Source of the DNA: Pseudomonas azotoformans
GTDB lineage: Bacteria > Pseudomonadota > Gammaproteobacteria > Pseudomonadales > Pseudomonadaceae
NCBI RefSeq assembly: GCF_900103345.1
Contig: NZ_LT629702.1
Location: 5,316,501 to 5,380,500 of the forward strand
DNA: 64,000 bases
Direction: 5' to 3'
The translations under genes and the position numbers were made by a program. The notes beneath the pieces were generated by a model. The model saw only the letters and a list, made by a program, of their open reading frames with translations. It did no database searches and was not told where the DNA came from. Positions within the stretch are counted from its first letter, which is position 1. The number at the start of each line of letters is the position of its first letter. Below, piece by piece: positions 39,515 through 49,844 of the stretch.

Positions 39515-40690
39515 ATGGCTTGGAATGAGCCGGGTGGCAACTCGAATAATCAGGATCCTTGGGGTGGTAAACGCCGCAATAATGGCGACCGCAAGGGGCC
39601 ACCAGATCTCGACGAGGCCTTCCGAAAGCTGCAGGAAAGCCTGAATGGGTTGTTCGGTGGTGGAAAAAAACGTGGTGGTGACGACGGCGGTCGCACAAGC
39701 AAGGGCGGTGGCTATGGCCTGCTGGGCCTGGGTCTTGTCGTGCTGGCGGCCGTATGGCTGTACAGCGCCGTTTACGTGGTGGACGAGCAGGAGCAGGCCG
39801 TGGTGCTGCGCTTCGGTAAGTACTACGAGACTGTCGGCCCGGGCCTGAACATCTACTTCCCGCCGATCGACAAGAAGTACATGGAGAACGTCACGCGTGA
39901 GCGTGCCTACACCAAGCAGGGCCAGATGCTGACCGAAGACGAGAACATCGTCGAAGTGCCGCTGACCGTGCAGTACAAGATCAGCAACCTGCAGGACTTC
40001 GTGCTGAACGTTGATCAGCCGGAGATCAGCCTGCAACACGCTACTGAAAGCGCCCTGCGCCATGTCGTCGGTTCGACTGCGATGGACCAGGTGCTGACCG
40101 AAGGTCGTGAATTGATGGCCAGCGAGATCAAGGAGCGCCTGCAACGGTTCCTCGATACCTATCGCACCGGTATCACCGTCACCCAGGTGAACGTACAGAG
40201 CGCAGCCGCACCGCGTGAAGTACAGGAAGCCTTCGACGACGTGATCCGCGCCCGTGAAGACGAGCAGCGTTCGCGCAACCAGGCTGAAACCTACGCCAAC
40301 GGCGTCGTGCCGGAAGCTCGTGGTCAGGCCCAGCGCATCCTCGAGGATGCCAACGGTTACCGCGACGAAGTGGTCTCCCGCGCCAAGGGTGAGGCGGATC
40401 GCTTTACCAAGCTGGTCGCCGAGTACCGCAAGGCACCTGAAGTGACCCGTGAGCGTCTGTACCTGGACACCATGCAGGAAGTCTTCAGCAACACCAGCAA
40501 GGTTCTCGTGACCGGCAGCAAAGGTGGGCAGAACAACCTGCTGTACCTGCCGCTGGACAAGATGATCGAAGGGGGCCGTAGCGGTACCAGCGCGCCGTCC
40601 ACCAGTTCGAATGCCGCTGCCAATGAAGCGAGCGCCCGTGCGGCCGCTGACTTGCTGCAACAGCAAACACGTACCAGGGAGAGTCGTTGA
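39515..40690 (+). CDS. hflK: FtsH protease modulator HflK
   Basis: HflK and HflC form a large membrane cage around FtsH that restricts its access to membrane substrates. The 391-residue protein has a glycine/asparagine-rich cytoplasmic N-terminus (MAWNEPGGNSNNQDPWGG), a membrane helix near residues 66-85 and an SPFH/band-7 domain, followed by an alpha-helical stretch rich in charged residues. ATG 39515 follows atggagagc. Its stop overlaps the hflC start by one base. Confidence 0.97.
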   Translation: MAWNEPGGNSNNQDPWGGKRRNNGDRKGPPDLDEAFRKLQESLNGLFGGGKKRGGDDGGRTSKGGGYGLLGLGLVVLAAVWLYSAVYVVDEQEQAVVLRFGKYYETVGPGLNIYFPPIDKKYMENVTRERAYTKQGQMLTEDENIVEVPLTVQYKISNLQDFVLNVDQPEISLQHATESALRHVVGSTAMDQVLTEGRELMASEIKERLQRFLDTYRTGITVTQVNVQSAAAPREVQEAFDDVIRAREDEQRSRNQAETYANGVVPEARGQAQRILEDANGYRDEVVSRAKGEADRFTKLVAEYRKAPEVTRERLYLDTMQEVFSNTSKVLVTGSKGGQNNLLYLPLDKMIEGGRSGTSAPSTSSNAAANEASARAAADLLQQQTRTRESR

Positions 40691-41556
40691 TGAGCAATAA
40701 ATCGCTGACAGCCCTGATTGTGGGCGTCGTCGTGGTCATCGCTGCCTGGAACTGCTTCTACATCGTGGCTCAGACCGAGCGTGCGGTGCTGCTGCAATTC
40801 GGTCGCGTGGTCCAGGCGGATGTCCAGCCGGGCCTGCATGTGAAGGTCCCCTACGTCAACCAGGTGCGCAAGTTCGACGCCCGCCTGATGACCCTGGATG
40901 CACCGACACAGCGCTTCCTGACCCTGGAAAAGAAAGCCGTGATGGTTGACGCCTACGCCAAGTGGCGCGTCAAGGATGCCGAGCGCTTCTACACCGCGAC
41001 CTCCGGCCTCAAGCAGATTGCCGATGAGCGTTTGTCGCGCCGTCTGGAATCGGGCCTGCGTGACCAGTTTGGTAAGCGCACCCTGCACGAGGTGGTCTCG
41101 GGTGAGCGTGATGCGCTGATGGCTGACATCACCCGTTCGCTGAACACCATGGCGGAAAAAGAGCTGGGCATCGAAGTGGTCGATGTTCGGGTCAAGGCCA
41201 TCGACCTGCCGAAGGAAGTGAACCGCAGCGTGTTCGAGCGCATGAGCACCGAGCGTGAGCGTGAAGCCCGTGAGCACCGCGCCAAGGGTAACGAACTGGC
41301 TGAAGGTATCCGTGCGGATGCTGACCGTCAGCGTCGTGTACTGTTGGCCGAAGCGTATCGCGAGTCTGAAGAGGCCCGTGGTGATGGCGACGCTCAAGCT
41401 GCGGCGATCTACGCCAAGGCCTACGGCCAGGACCAGGAGTTCTACGCGTTCTACCGTAGCCTTCGTGCCTACCGTGAAAGCTTTGCGAACAAAACCGACG
41501 TCATGGTGCTGGACCCAAGTAGCGATTTCTTCCGCTACCTGGAAAAAGCCAAGTAA
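40690..41556 (+). CDS. hflC: FtsH protease modulator HflC
   Basis: The partner of HflK in the FtsH cage. The 288-residue protein has an uncleaved signal anchor (about residues 5-25, TALIVGVVVVIAAWNCFYIV), an SPFH domain opened by ERAVLLQFGRVVQ, and the helical region EREREAREHRAKGNELAEG. I chose ATG 40690 over the adjoining TTG at 40687 because it overlaps the hflK stop in the common TGATG manner. A terminator lies about 90 bases downstream. Confidence 0.97.
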   Translation: MSNKSLTALIVGVVVVIAAWNCFYIVAQTERAVLLQFGRVVQADVQPGLHVKVPYVNQVRKFDARLMTLDAPTQRFLTLEKKAVMVDAYAKWRVKDAERFYTATSGLKQIADERLSRRLESGLRDQFGKRTLHEVVSGERDALMADITRSLNTMAEKELGIEVVDVRVKAIDLPKEVNRSVFERMSTEREREAREHRAKGNELAEGIRADADRQRRVLLAEAYRESEEARGDGDAQAAAIYAKAYGQDQEFYAFYRSLRAYRESFANKTDVMVLDPSSDFFRYLEKAK

Positions 41557-41646
41557 TCAGCTCGTCACTGTGTAGGAAGCACTCCGTCGGGCGGCTAAAA
41601 CGCCTGGCGGGGTGATCCTTTCAGAAAACGGGTGTATGATGCGGCA

Positions 41647-41670
41647 GCCGGGAAATTCCCGGCTTTTTTG
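41647..41670 (+). terminator. Intrinsic terminator between hflC and hisZ
   Basis: gccggg-aaatt-cccggc followed by six T residues. It most simply ends the hfq-hflXKC message. A TATGAT box lies 7 bases upstream (41635-41640), so it might instead cut short a transcript started just there. The rest of the 293-base gap to hisZ shows no further gene; I looked for the small DUF2065 protein found at this place in some relatives and did not find it. Confidence 0.75.
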
Positions 41671-41849
41671 CGTCTGCATGTTTGATTCGGCAGGCGTGAC
41701 AGGTTTTTCGAGGAAAGTGCCCGACGAGGCCGATTTCAGGCCGTTCGTCACGTCGCTCTTGCGCGTGGTTTATGCAGGCGGCGGGTGTTTTCTGCTTCAC
41801 TCAAGGCTCGGCCGAGGGCTGGCCGCCCGGATCATAGGGGAATGGCGTA

Positions 41850-43037
41850 ATGGCAACGGTAGACCGCTGGCTGCTGCCAGATGGCATCGAAGAAGTACTG
41901 CCACCAGAAGCTGCGCGCATTGAAGTAGCGCGTCGTCAGGTGTTGGATCTGTTCCAGAGCTGGGGTTACGAGTTTGTCGTGACCCCCCATATCGAGTACC
42001 TGGAATCCCTGCTGACCGGCGCGGGCCAGGACCTGGATCTGCGCACCTTCAAGGTCATCGACCCGCAGTCGGGCCGTCAGATGGGGTTCCGTGCCGACAT
42101 CACGCCGCAAGTGGCACGCATCGATGCGCACACCCTGCGTCGTGAAGGTCCAAGCCGTCTGTGCTACGCCGGCAGCGTGCTGCACGCACAGCCGCGTGCC
42201 TTGTCGTCGTCCCGTAGCCCGATCCAGTTGGGCGCCGAGTTGTACGGCGATGCCAGCCCGAGCAGCGACGTTGAAGTGATCAGCTTGATGCTGGCCATGC
42301 TGCAATTGGCCGATGTGCCGGATGTCCACATGGACCTGGGTCACGTGGGTATCTACCGTGGCTTGGCCCGTGCGGCCGGATTGTCCGGTGAAGTGGAACA
42401 ACAGCTGTTCGATGCCCTGCAACGCAAGGCCATCGATGAAGTGATCGCCCTCACGGCCGGCGTGCCTGCCGACCTGGCAGACATGCTGCGTGCACTGGTC
42501 AACCTGTGCGGCGGCCGTGAAGTGCTGGTGGCGGCGCGTGAGCGTCTGGCCAATGCGCCGGAGCCGGTACGGGCAGCGCTGGATGACGTGCTGGCGATTG
42601 CCGAGCAGTTGTCGGCGCGCTTCCCGCAGTTGCCGCTGTACTTTGATCTGGGTGAGTTGCGCGGCTACCACTACCACACCGGTGTAGTGTTCGCCGTATT
42701 TGTACCGGGTGTTGGCCAGGCCATCGCCCAAGGCGGTCGTTATGACGATATCGGCGCCGACTTCGGTCGTGCGCGTCCGGCCACCGGCTTTTCCACCGAT
42801 TTGAAAACCCTGGTGACCCTGGGGCGTGCTGAGGTCGAGCTGCCGTCTGGTGGCATCTGGATGCCCGACAGTACGGACGCAGCACTCTGGCAGCAGGTTT
42901 GCCAGTTGCGCAGTGAGGGTCAGCGTGTTGTCCAGGCCTTGCCTGGCCAGCCATTGGCCGCCGCCCGTGAAGCGGACTGCGACCGGCAATTGATTCTGCA
43001 GAACGGGCTTTGGCAAGTATCGCCACTGGCTTCTTGA
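41850..43037 (+). CDS. hisZ: ATP phosphoribosyltransferase regulatory subunit HisZ
   Basis: HisZ is a catalytically inactive paralogue of histidyl-tRNA synthetase that activates the short form of HisG in the first step of histidine synthesis. The 395-residue protein keeps the class II fold ([32 protein letters not shown] motif 2, a GGRYDDIG segment) but lacks the C-terminal anticodon-binding domain, which separates it from HisS. ATG 41850 follows ataggggaatggcgta. purA is 54 bases downstream; hisZ-purA linkage is common in proteobacteria. Confidence 0.95.
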   Translation: MATVDRWLLPDGIEEVLPPEAARIEVARRQVLDLFQSWGYEFVVTPHIEYLESLLTGAGQDLDLRTFKVIDPQSGRQMGFRADITPQVARIDAHTLRREGPSRLCYAGSVLHAQPRALSSSRSPIQLGAELYGDASPSSDVEVISLMLAMLQLADVPDVHMDLGHVGIYRGLARAAGLSGEVEQQLFDALQRKAIDEVIALTAGVPADLADMLRALVNLCGGREVLVAARERLANAPEPVRAALDDVLAIAEQLSARFPQLPLYFDLGELRGYHYHTGVVFAVFVPGVGQAIAQGGRYDDIGADFGRARPATGFSTDLKTLVTLGRAEVELPSGGIWMPDSTDAALWQQVCQLRSEGQRVVQALPGQPLAAAREADCDRQLILQNGLWQVSPLAS

Positions 43038-44381
<1,344 letters not shown>

Positions 44382-44401
44382 TAAGCTGTTGATGTAAAAA
44401 G

Positions 44402-44432
44402 CAAAGGGCTCCTTCGGGAGCCCTTTGTCGTT
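44402..44432 (+). terminator. Intrinsic terminator of purA
   Basis: caaagggctcc-ttcg-ggagccctttg forms an 11-pair stem with a TTCG tetraloop, followed by an interrupted T-rich stretch. It begins 21 bases after the purA stop. Confidence 0.85.
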
Positions 44433-44520
44433 TCTGTCGCTCGGGCGGCACGACCCTTGCTTCGGTTCTTTCTTTCGCGGTGCTATCAAATTAATGGCAC
44501 CCGTGGTGGAGGGATTCCCG

Positions 44521-46455
44521 ATGTCTGCCGTTCTCTCATTGTTACAAAGCCGTCTATTGCGGCCAGTGTTCGTTACCCTAGGTATCGCTCTTTTGGTGCA
44601 AGTGCTGGTGGCGGTCGCCCTGACGCGAAGCACGGTCACGGCACTGGAGGCTGATTTAGGCAATCGCCTGGGTGTCGACAGCCAGAAGCTGTCCGGCGAA
44701 TTGGCCCAGGCTGGCAAGGAAGTCACGTCCAGTCTCGATAGCTTGTCTACAAGCACCCGTCAGCGTCTGACCGCAGGGCTATCGACCCGTTTGCAGGAAG
44801 AGCAGAAGCAGCTGCGTGCGACCCTTGAAAAAGACCTGAAAGACTCTGCCAATGACATGGCGCAACTGCTGGCCTCGGTGGCGCCCCGCGCCATGTGGGA
44901 CAGCGACGTGCCGACGCTGTCGGAGTTCGCGCGGCGCGCCCAGCGCAATCCCAACGTGCTGTTCGTGGTGTATGACGACGCGGCGGGCGAGCACCTGACT
45001 CGCTACCTGAACCGTGAAAACCCGATCAACCAGGCGCTGTTGGACAAGGGCAAGGGGGATCGTGCCCTGGATAAAGTGCTGGATGCGGCCAAAGATGATC
45101 CTTCGGTGTTTTACGTGGAGGCGTCCATCAGCCCCAATGGCGTAGAAATCGGCAAGGTGCGCATGGGGGTTTCGACGGCGGCGGTCGAGGCGGACCTGCA
45201 AGCGCTTGATAAACGTTTTGCGGCGCTGATCGCCAGTGGAGATCAACTGGTTGGCGACAGCCTCAAGGGCGCGGCCGCCGACAGCGCTGCCGCCATGGGC
45301 GCCCGCCTGCAATCTGCGCAAGCCACAGCCACCCAGATGACGGCCAACACCACCAGCGCCGTTCAGGACGCTGCCGGCACCCTGCGCTGGCGTATCGGCA
45401 TGGGGCTCGCGCTGGTTGGTCTTGGCGTATTGCTGTTGATCGCTGTGGTGCTGGGGCGCCGTGTGGTCAACCGCCTGAAGCTGTTGATCGCGGCCATGGA
45501 TGATTTGGCAGCGGGCGAGGGTGACCTCACCAAGCGTGTGCAGATCAGCAGCAAGGACGAAATCGGCGACATGGCGTCGGCGGTCAATCGCTTTGTGGAT
45601 AAGTTGCAGCCCATTGTGCGTGAGGCAGGGGATGTGGCCCAGCGTACGGGTGTGGAAATCGGTGCCATGACCCTGCGCAACGCGGGTGCCGATGCGGCCG
45701 CCGGCTTGCAGCGCGATGAGGTGGCCGAAAGTCTGCGTGCGCTTTCGCAGATGGCGGATGAAGCTCAGGCTGAAAGCCACGCCATGCAGGCGGCGTTGCA
45801 GCAGGTGGTGGATATCCGCCAGGCCACGGACGAGAACTCGCGCACTTCGGCTGAAGTCGGTAGCTTGATCGAAGCGCTGGCGGGGCAGGTACAGGCAGGC
45901 TCTATGGTGATCGAGCGCCTCGCCCAGCAAAGCGAGCAGATCGAGGTGGTGTTGACTGTCATTCACGGCATTGCCGAGCAAACCAACCTGTTGGCACTCA
46001 ACGCGGCGATCGAAGCGGCGCGTGCCGGTGAGACCGGGCGCGGTTTTGCGGTGGTGGCGGATGAGGTGCGTGCGCTGGCGAGCAAGACCCAAAGCTCCAC
46101 CGGCGATATCCAGGCGCATATCGTGGCGTTGCAGCAAGGCGCGCGGGAGGCGGTGGAAACCATTAGTAAGGCTGGGCGCCAGGCAAATGAAGGCTTGCTG
46201 GTGCTGCGTGACAGTGTGCGTTTGCAGCAAACGGTACAGGCGTCGGTGGAGCAGGTGCATGCCGCGATTGGTTTGGCGACGCGTGCAGCCGAGCACCAGG
46301 CCCAGGGCGCCCATGCGGTGCGCGGCCGGGTCGAGGTGATCCATGCCCAGGCCGAGCGTGCCGCGCAGGCGGTGGTGGAGACCACGGCCAGTGGCAAGGT
46401 GCTGGATGGGTTGGCGGCGCAGTTGAAGGCGAGCCTTGGGCAGTTCAGGGCGTAG
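44521..46455 (+). CDS. Methyl-accepting chemotaxis protein
   Basis: A 644-residue chemoreceptor. A first helix (about residues 13-33) and a second (about 300-322) bracket a long periplasmic domain rich in coiled-coil-like heptads whose ligand I cannot name. A HAMP domain follows ([21 protein letters not shown]), then the signalling hairpin with its tip [20 protein letters not shown], which contacts CheA and CheW. There is no C-terminal CheR-docking pentapeptide. ATG 44521 was chosen; upstream in-frame codons overlap the purA terminator. It lies where PAO1, as I recall, has no chemoreceptor. Confidence 0.92.
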   Translation: MSAVLSLLQSRLLRPVFVTLGIALLVQVLVAVALTRSTVTALEADLGNRLGVDSQKLSGELAQAGKEVTSSLDSLSTSTRQRLTAGLSTRLQEEQKQLRATLEKDLKDSANDMAQLLASVAPRAMWDSDVPTLSEFARRAQRNPNVLFVVYDDAAGEHLTRYLNRENPINQALLDKGKGDRALDKVLDAAKDDPSVFYVEASISPNGVEIGKVRMGVSTAAVEADLQALDKRFAALIASGDQLVGDSLKGAAADSAAAMGARLQSAQATATQMTANTTSAVQDAAGTLRWRIGMGLALVGLGVLLLIAVVLGRRVVNRLKLLIAAMDDLAAGEGDLTKRVQISSKDEIGDMASAVNRFVDKLQPIVREAGDVAQRTGVEIGAMTLRNAGADAAAGLQRDEVAESLRALSQMADEAQAESHAMQAALQQVVDIRQATDENSRTSAEVGSLIEALAGQVQAGSMVIERLAQQSEQIEVVLTVIHGIAEQTNLLALNAAIEAARAGETGRGFAVVADEVRALASKTQSSTGDIQAHIVALQQGAREAVETISKAGRQANEGLLVLRDSVRLQQTVQASVEQVHAAIGLATRAAEHQAQGAHAVRGRVEVIHAQAERAAQAVVETTASGKVLDGLAAQLKASLGQFRA

Positions 46456-46474
46456 TGTTGCCTGTGCCGGCCTC

Positions 46475-46556
46475 ATCGGGGGCAAGCCCCCTCCCACATT
46501 TGTCAGCATTCCAAAGCTGGAACTCGGTCAACTGTGGGAGGGGGCTTGCCCCCGAT
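46475..46556. repeat. REP pair (REPIN), gggggcttgccccc family, inverted order
   Basis: Here the arm order is reversed: atcgggggcaagccccctcccacatt comes first and tgtgggagggggcttgcccccgat second, with a 34-base spacer unlike that of the other copies. It fills the convergent gap between the chemoreceptor and the iron permease gene. The reversed arms suggest two neighbouring elements joined or an alternative REP arrangement. Confidence 0.83.
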
Positions 46557-46563
46557 AGCGGTC

Positions 46564-48123
46564 TCAACGGCTCAGATACATCCGCGTCGTGAGCAGATAA
46601 ACCGGCAACCCCGACACCACGATCAACAGCGCCGCATAAGGCGCCGCCGCCGCAAATTCCACATTCGAAGTATGCGCCCACACCGCCGTCGCCAAGGTAT
46701 TCAAGCCGGTTGGGCTGAGCAGCAGCGTCGCCGTCAATTCCTTCATCGCATCCAGGAATACCAGCGCAAATGCTGCGCCGAGGGCCGGGAAAATAATCGG
46801 CAGCGTCACCCGACAAAATGCACTGAATGACGAAGCACCCAGCGTGCGTGCAGCCTCTTCAAGCTGCGGCGCCGCCTTGTTCAGCGCCGTACGAATCGGT
46901 GCCTGGGCCAGCGGCAAAAACAAAAGCGCATAAGCAATCAGCAACAACGCCGAGGTCTGGTACAGCGCTGGCACGTAATGCAGGGCGAAATACACCAGGC
47001 TCAGTGCGATCACCAGGCCGGGCAAGGCGTGCAGCAAGTAAGGCAGGCGCTCGGCCCAGATCGCCAGTTGGCCTTTGTAGCGCACTACCAGAAGCCCCAC
47101 CGGCACCGCCAATACCAGGCAAAGCGCGGCGCCGCCGAGCGACAGCGCCAGGGAGGACAGCAACGCCTCACTGATCTCGGCCAGCGGAAATGCAGCCGAC
47201 GAACCTACCGCCAGCCAATAACCGAGCATCCCCAGGGGAATGCCACTGCCGATGATCGCCAGCGCCAGGCAATACACCTGGCCCAGTGGCGCCCACTTAC
47301 CCAATCGAACCTGCTCCGCATGTCGCGCTGCGCCCTGGCCAATGCGCACGTGCCGGCCTTTGCCGCGCACGCGCAGCTCCAGCCACAGCAGCGTCAGGCA
47401 CATCACCAGCAGCACGGCCGACAGCATCGCAGCATTCGCATTGCTGAATTCCAGCTCGAACTGTTGGTAGATCGCGGTGGTGAAGGTCTGCAACCCAATG
47501 ATTGACAGCGCACCGAACTCCACCAGCATGTGCAGCGCGATCAGCAATGCTCCAGCCAGCAGCGAGGGCCACAACAACGGCAAAGTCACGCGAAAGAAGA
47601 TGCCCCAGCGGTTCAGTCCCAGGGTACGGGCCGACTCTTCCAGTGCGGGATCAAGATTGCGCAGCGTTGCCGCCACCGGCAAGAACACCAGCGGATATTT
47701 TGACAGGCTCATCACCAGGATCGCCCCGCCGAGCCCTTCGAAGCTGGCGCTCAACGACACCCAGGTAAAGCTGCTGACAAATGCCGGCACCGCAAACGGC
47801 AGGCACAGGATCACGCCCCAGATGCGCCGCCCCGGCAGGTTGCTGCGCTCCAGCAACCAAGCCAGGGACAGGCCGATCACGCCGCACGCTACCGTTACCC
47901 CGACCATCAGCGCCAGGGTGTTGCGCAGCAACCCAAACACATACGGTCGCCACAGCAGATGCACCGCTTCCGCCCAGCCCGCTTGCCAGGCTTTGGTGCC
48001 GACGTACGCCAGCGGCAGTAGGCTCAAGCCAACCAGAAATAGCACCGGTAGCAACAGCCAGATCGACGGGCGCTTGCGCCGTGGGCTGAACCCTGTGCGC
48101 AGGGCGGGTAGCGATGGGTTCAT
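46564..48123 (-). CDS. fbpB: Ferric-iron ABC transporter permease, fused two-domain type
   Basis: A 519-residue inner-membrane permease with two homologous transport domains of about six helices each, the FbpB/SfuB design, so one chain makes the whole channel. Each half has an EAA-type loop for ATPase contact (LEESARTLGLNRWGIFFRVTLP and LEEAARTLGASSFSAFCRVTLP, each cited here separately). It would import Fe3+ handed over by the binding protein. Its ATG overlaps the stop of the upstream binding-protein gene by one base. No ATPase gene is adjacent; the last gene of the group is this one. Confidence 0.9.
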   Translation of the reverse strand: MNPSLPALRTGFSPRRKRPSIWLLLPVLFLVGLSLLPLAYVGTKAWQAGWAEAVHLLWRPYVFGLLRNTLALMVGVTVACGVIGLSLAWLLERSNLPGRRIWGVILCLPFAVPAFVSSFTWVSLSASFEGLGGAILVMSLSKYPLVFLPVAATLRNLDPALEESARTLGLNRWGIFFRVTLPLLWPSLLAGALLIALHMLVEFGALSIIGLQTFTTAIYQQFELEFSNANAAMLSAVLLVMCLTLLWLELRVRGKGRHVRIGQGAARHAEQVRLGKWAPLGQVYCLALAIIGSGIPLGMLGYWLAVGSSAAFPLAEISEALLSSLALSLGGAALCLVLAVPVGLLVVRYKGQLAIWAERLPYLLHALPGLVIALSLVYFALHYVPALYQTSALLLIAYALLFLPLAQAPIRTALNKAAPQLEEAARTLGASSFSAFCRVTLPIIFPALGAAFALVFLDAMKELTATLLLSPTGLNTLATAVWAHTSNVEFAAAAPYAALLIVVSGLPVYLLTTRMYLSR

Positions 48124-49148
48124 CAGTTCAAGCCAACGTCACGTTCCAGGTCCAGGGCTTCTTCGGCATTGCCCAGGTCGGCCGGGGTGACTTTCGGCGG
48201 TTGCAGCTCGCTGAAAGGCTTGAGGCCGCGATTGGATTCCATACCCTTGCGCAGCGGATATTCGGCCGAGGTATTGGTGATCACGCGCTGGCCTTCTTCG
48301 CTGGCCATGAATGCCAACAATTGCTGGGCTTCCTTGGGGTGCTTGCTGGATTTCAGCGCGGCAGCCGAGGACACCGTGATCAGGCCGCCGGCGTCGCCAT
48401 TGGTGAAGTAGTGCAGTTGGGAATCCAGATTGGTCTTTTCTTTCTTTAGGGCGAACCAGTAGTAGTTGTTCACCAGAACGGTGGCCACTTCGCCGTTTTC
48501 GACGGCTTTCAGCGCAACCATGTTGTTGCTGTACACCTTGCCGAAGGCGCGCAGGCCGGTCAGCCATTCTTCAGCCGCTTCGCGACCGTGCAGCTTGATG
48601 ATCGCCACGGCTTGTTCCTGGAACGCGCCGCTGGTCGGCACGAAGCCGACCTTGCCTTGCCACTCGGGGCCGGCAAAGTCGAGTACCGATTTGGGCAGGT
48701 CTTTTTCAGCAATCAGCTTCGGATTGAACGCAACGACACGGGTGCGTGCGGTCACGCCCATCCAGTCGCCGTTGGCGCCGACATAATCCTTGGGTAGTAC
48801 GTCGAGGGTGCTGGCGTCGATCCTGGCCAGCAGGCCTTGCTCGCCGAGTTTGTTCAGCGGCGGCGATTCTTCGGTGTAGATCACGTCGGCGGGGGAGCGG
48901 TCGCCTTCTTCGACGACCTGGCTGGCCAGCTGGTTGCTGCTGCCTTTGCGCACGTTGACGTGGATGCCGGTCTTGGCTTCGAAGGCCTTGGCGAGTTCGT
49001 CGCCGACTTCTTTGTGCTGGCCGTTGTACAGGGTCAGGGAGACCTTGTCGGCGCAATAGGCGGTGGGGGAGAGCAAGGTCAGGCCGAGCAGAGTGAGGGT
49101 CAGGCCACGCAGAAGGGATGTCTTGAGACGGGTATCGCGGATGGTCAT
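48123..49148 (-). CDS. fbpA: Ferric-iron ABC transporter substrate-binding protein
   Basis: A 341-residue periplasmic binding protein. The signal peptide is residues 1-33 with cleavage near AYCADK; mature VSLTLYNGQHKEVGDELAKAF is typical of the FbpA/HitA family. Tyrosines near the C-terminal lobe (NNYYWFALKK) fit the Fe3+ site. The upstream region between this gene and tRNA-Leu contains gataaacgataaag, a weak resemblance to a Fur site that I do not call. It is co-transcribed with the permease. Confidence 0.9.
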   Translation of the reverse strand: MTIRDTRLKTSLLRGLTLTLLGLTLLSPTAYCADKVSLTLYNGQHKEVGDELAKAFEAKTGIHVNVRKGSSNQLASQVVEEGDRSPADVIYTEESPPLNKLGEQGLLARIDASTLDVLPKDYVGANGDWMGVTARTRVVAFNPKLIAEKDLPKSVLDFAGPEWQGKVGFVPTSGAFQEQAVAIIKLHGREAAEEWLTGLRAFGKVYSNNMVALKAVENGEVATVLVNNYYWFALKKEKTNLDSQLHYFTNGDAGGLITVSSAAALKSSKHPKEAQQLLAFMASEEGQRVITNTSAEYPLRKGMESNRGLKPFSELQPPKVTPADLGNAEEALDLERDVGLN

Positions 49149-49260
49149 CCGAAGTTTTCCTCGCTTGTGTGCAACAAATCATTGCAAGGATAAACGATAA
49201 AGTTTCTCAGGTGCGGATGCAGGCGGAAATCGACTGGGAAGTTTTCAAACCCCGGAAACG

Positions 49261-49283
49261 AAAAAACCCGCTTTCGCGGGTTT
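49261..49283 (-). terminator. Intrinsic terminator of the first-listed tRNA-Leu
   Basis: On the minus strand aaacccgc-gaaa-gcgggttt is followed by a T-tract. It lies 11 bases beyond the tRNA 3' end. The same 22-base hairpin recurs at 49501. Confidence 0.9.
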
Positions 49284-49293
49284 GATCTGAATT

Positions 49294-49380
49294 TGGTGCC
49301 CAGGAGAAGACTCGAACTTCCACGACCTTGCGATCACCAGCACCTGAAGCTGGCGTGTCTACCAATTTCACCACCTGGGC
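49294..49380 (-). tRNA. tRNA-Leu (anticodon CAG)
   Basis: An 87-base gene including an encoded CCA. On the minus strand it begins GCCCAGGTGGTGAAATTGG and ends TCCTGGGCACCA, so the acceptor stem GCCCAGG/CCTGGGC is perfect. The anticodon loop TTCAGGT gives CAG (decodes CUG). The long variable arm, GATC-GCAA-GGTC, is the class II leucine feature. A consensus-like promoter lies just upstream and a terminator just downstream. Confidence 0.96.
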
Positions 49381-49414
49381 ATTATCAACAACGCTTGCGC
49401 TGTTGATGGAGCGA

Positions 49415-49443
49415 ACTATACGGAGGGCTTTTTGATCTGTAAA
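49415..49443 (-). promoter_or_regulatory. Sigma-70 promoter of tRNA-Leu
   Basis: Minus-strand TTTACA (49443-49438) and TATAGT (49420-49415) with a 17-base spacer. The discriminator TCGCTCC is fairly GC-rich. The 3' half of the spacer (GCCCTCCG) is nearly shared with the promoter of the second copy (CCCCTCCG), showing common descent. Confidence 0.85.
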
Positions 49444-49500
49444 CCCCTGATTCAAAAAAATAAATCAAGTTTTCCGTTAAAAATCAGAGCCTTGAAACGA

Positions 49501-49522
49501 AAAAACCCGCTTTCGCGGGTTT
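49501..49522 (-). terminator. Intrinsic terminator of the second-listed tRNA-Leu
   Basis: The same hairpin as at 49261, aaacccgc-gaaa-gcgggttt with a T-tract on the minus strand. Because it stands between the two tRNA genes, the pair is unlikely to be one transcript. Confidence 0.9.
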
Positions 49523-49532
49523 GATCTGAATT

Positions 49533-49619
49533 TGGTGCCCAGGAGAAGACTCGAACTTCCACGACCGTAAGGTCACCAGCACCTGAAGCTGGCGTGTCTA
49601 CCAATTTCACCACCTGGGC
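49533..49619 (-). tRNA. tRNA-Leu (anticodon CAG), second copy
   Basis: An 87-base gene with encoded CCA, identical to the copy at 49294 except in the variable arm, which reads GACC-TTAC-GGTC instead of GATC-GCAA-GGTC. Both arms can pair. The start points of the two copies are 239 bases apart, and the matching flanks (terminator and promoter) mark a tandem duplication. Confidence 0.96.
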
Positions 49620-49654
49620 ATTATCAAACAACGTTGCCGTCGTCGATGGCGCGC

Positions 49655-49683
49655 ACTATACGGAGGGGATTTTAAGCTGTAAA
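49655..49683 (-). promoter_or_regulatory. Sigma-70 promoter of the second tRNA-Leu
   Basis: Minus-strand TTTACA (49683-49678) and TATAGT (49660-49655), 17-base spacer. The discriminator GCGCGCC is wholly GC, typical of promoters under stringent (ppGpp) control. Confidence 0.87.
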
Positions 49684-49844
49684 CCCCCGCCACGAAAAAA
49701 GCCTGGAAAATTTCGCCAGTGGTCGTGCAAGGTGCCTGTTGCGGGCTGCAAAGGGCTTTAAAAGGCTTGTTGACGTCTGAAATTTCCCGTTTCAATACGC
49801 GTATGCCAAACTAACCCGCATATAGACAAGGTGAAAACTCTCTA

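Noticed and set aside
37886..40666. Open frame of 926 codons on the minus strand opposite hfq, hflX and hflK
   Set aside because: Same reason: it is a codon-bias shadow of three well-supported genes.
44396..44520. Upstream start at 44425 for the chemoreceptor
   Set aside because: It would begin within the purA terminator hairpin and add a segment with no signal-anchor character; ATG 44521 gives a proper N-terminal helix.
49149..49230. Fur box upstream of the iron-binding protein gene
   Set aside because: gataaacgataaag has two GATAA-like hexamers, but too few positions match the 19-base consensus.
49207..49455. 82-codon minus-strand frame across the first tRNA-Leu
   Set aside because: It translates straight through the tRNA and its terminator, so it cannot be a real gene.
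49294..49619. Integrative element at tRNA-Leu
   Set aside because: Both tRNA genes are intact and no integrase, phage gene or duplicated tRNA 3' fragment was found nearby.
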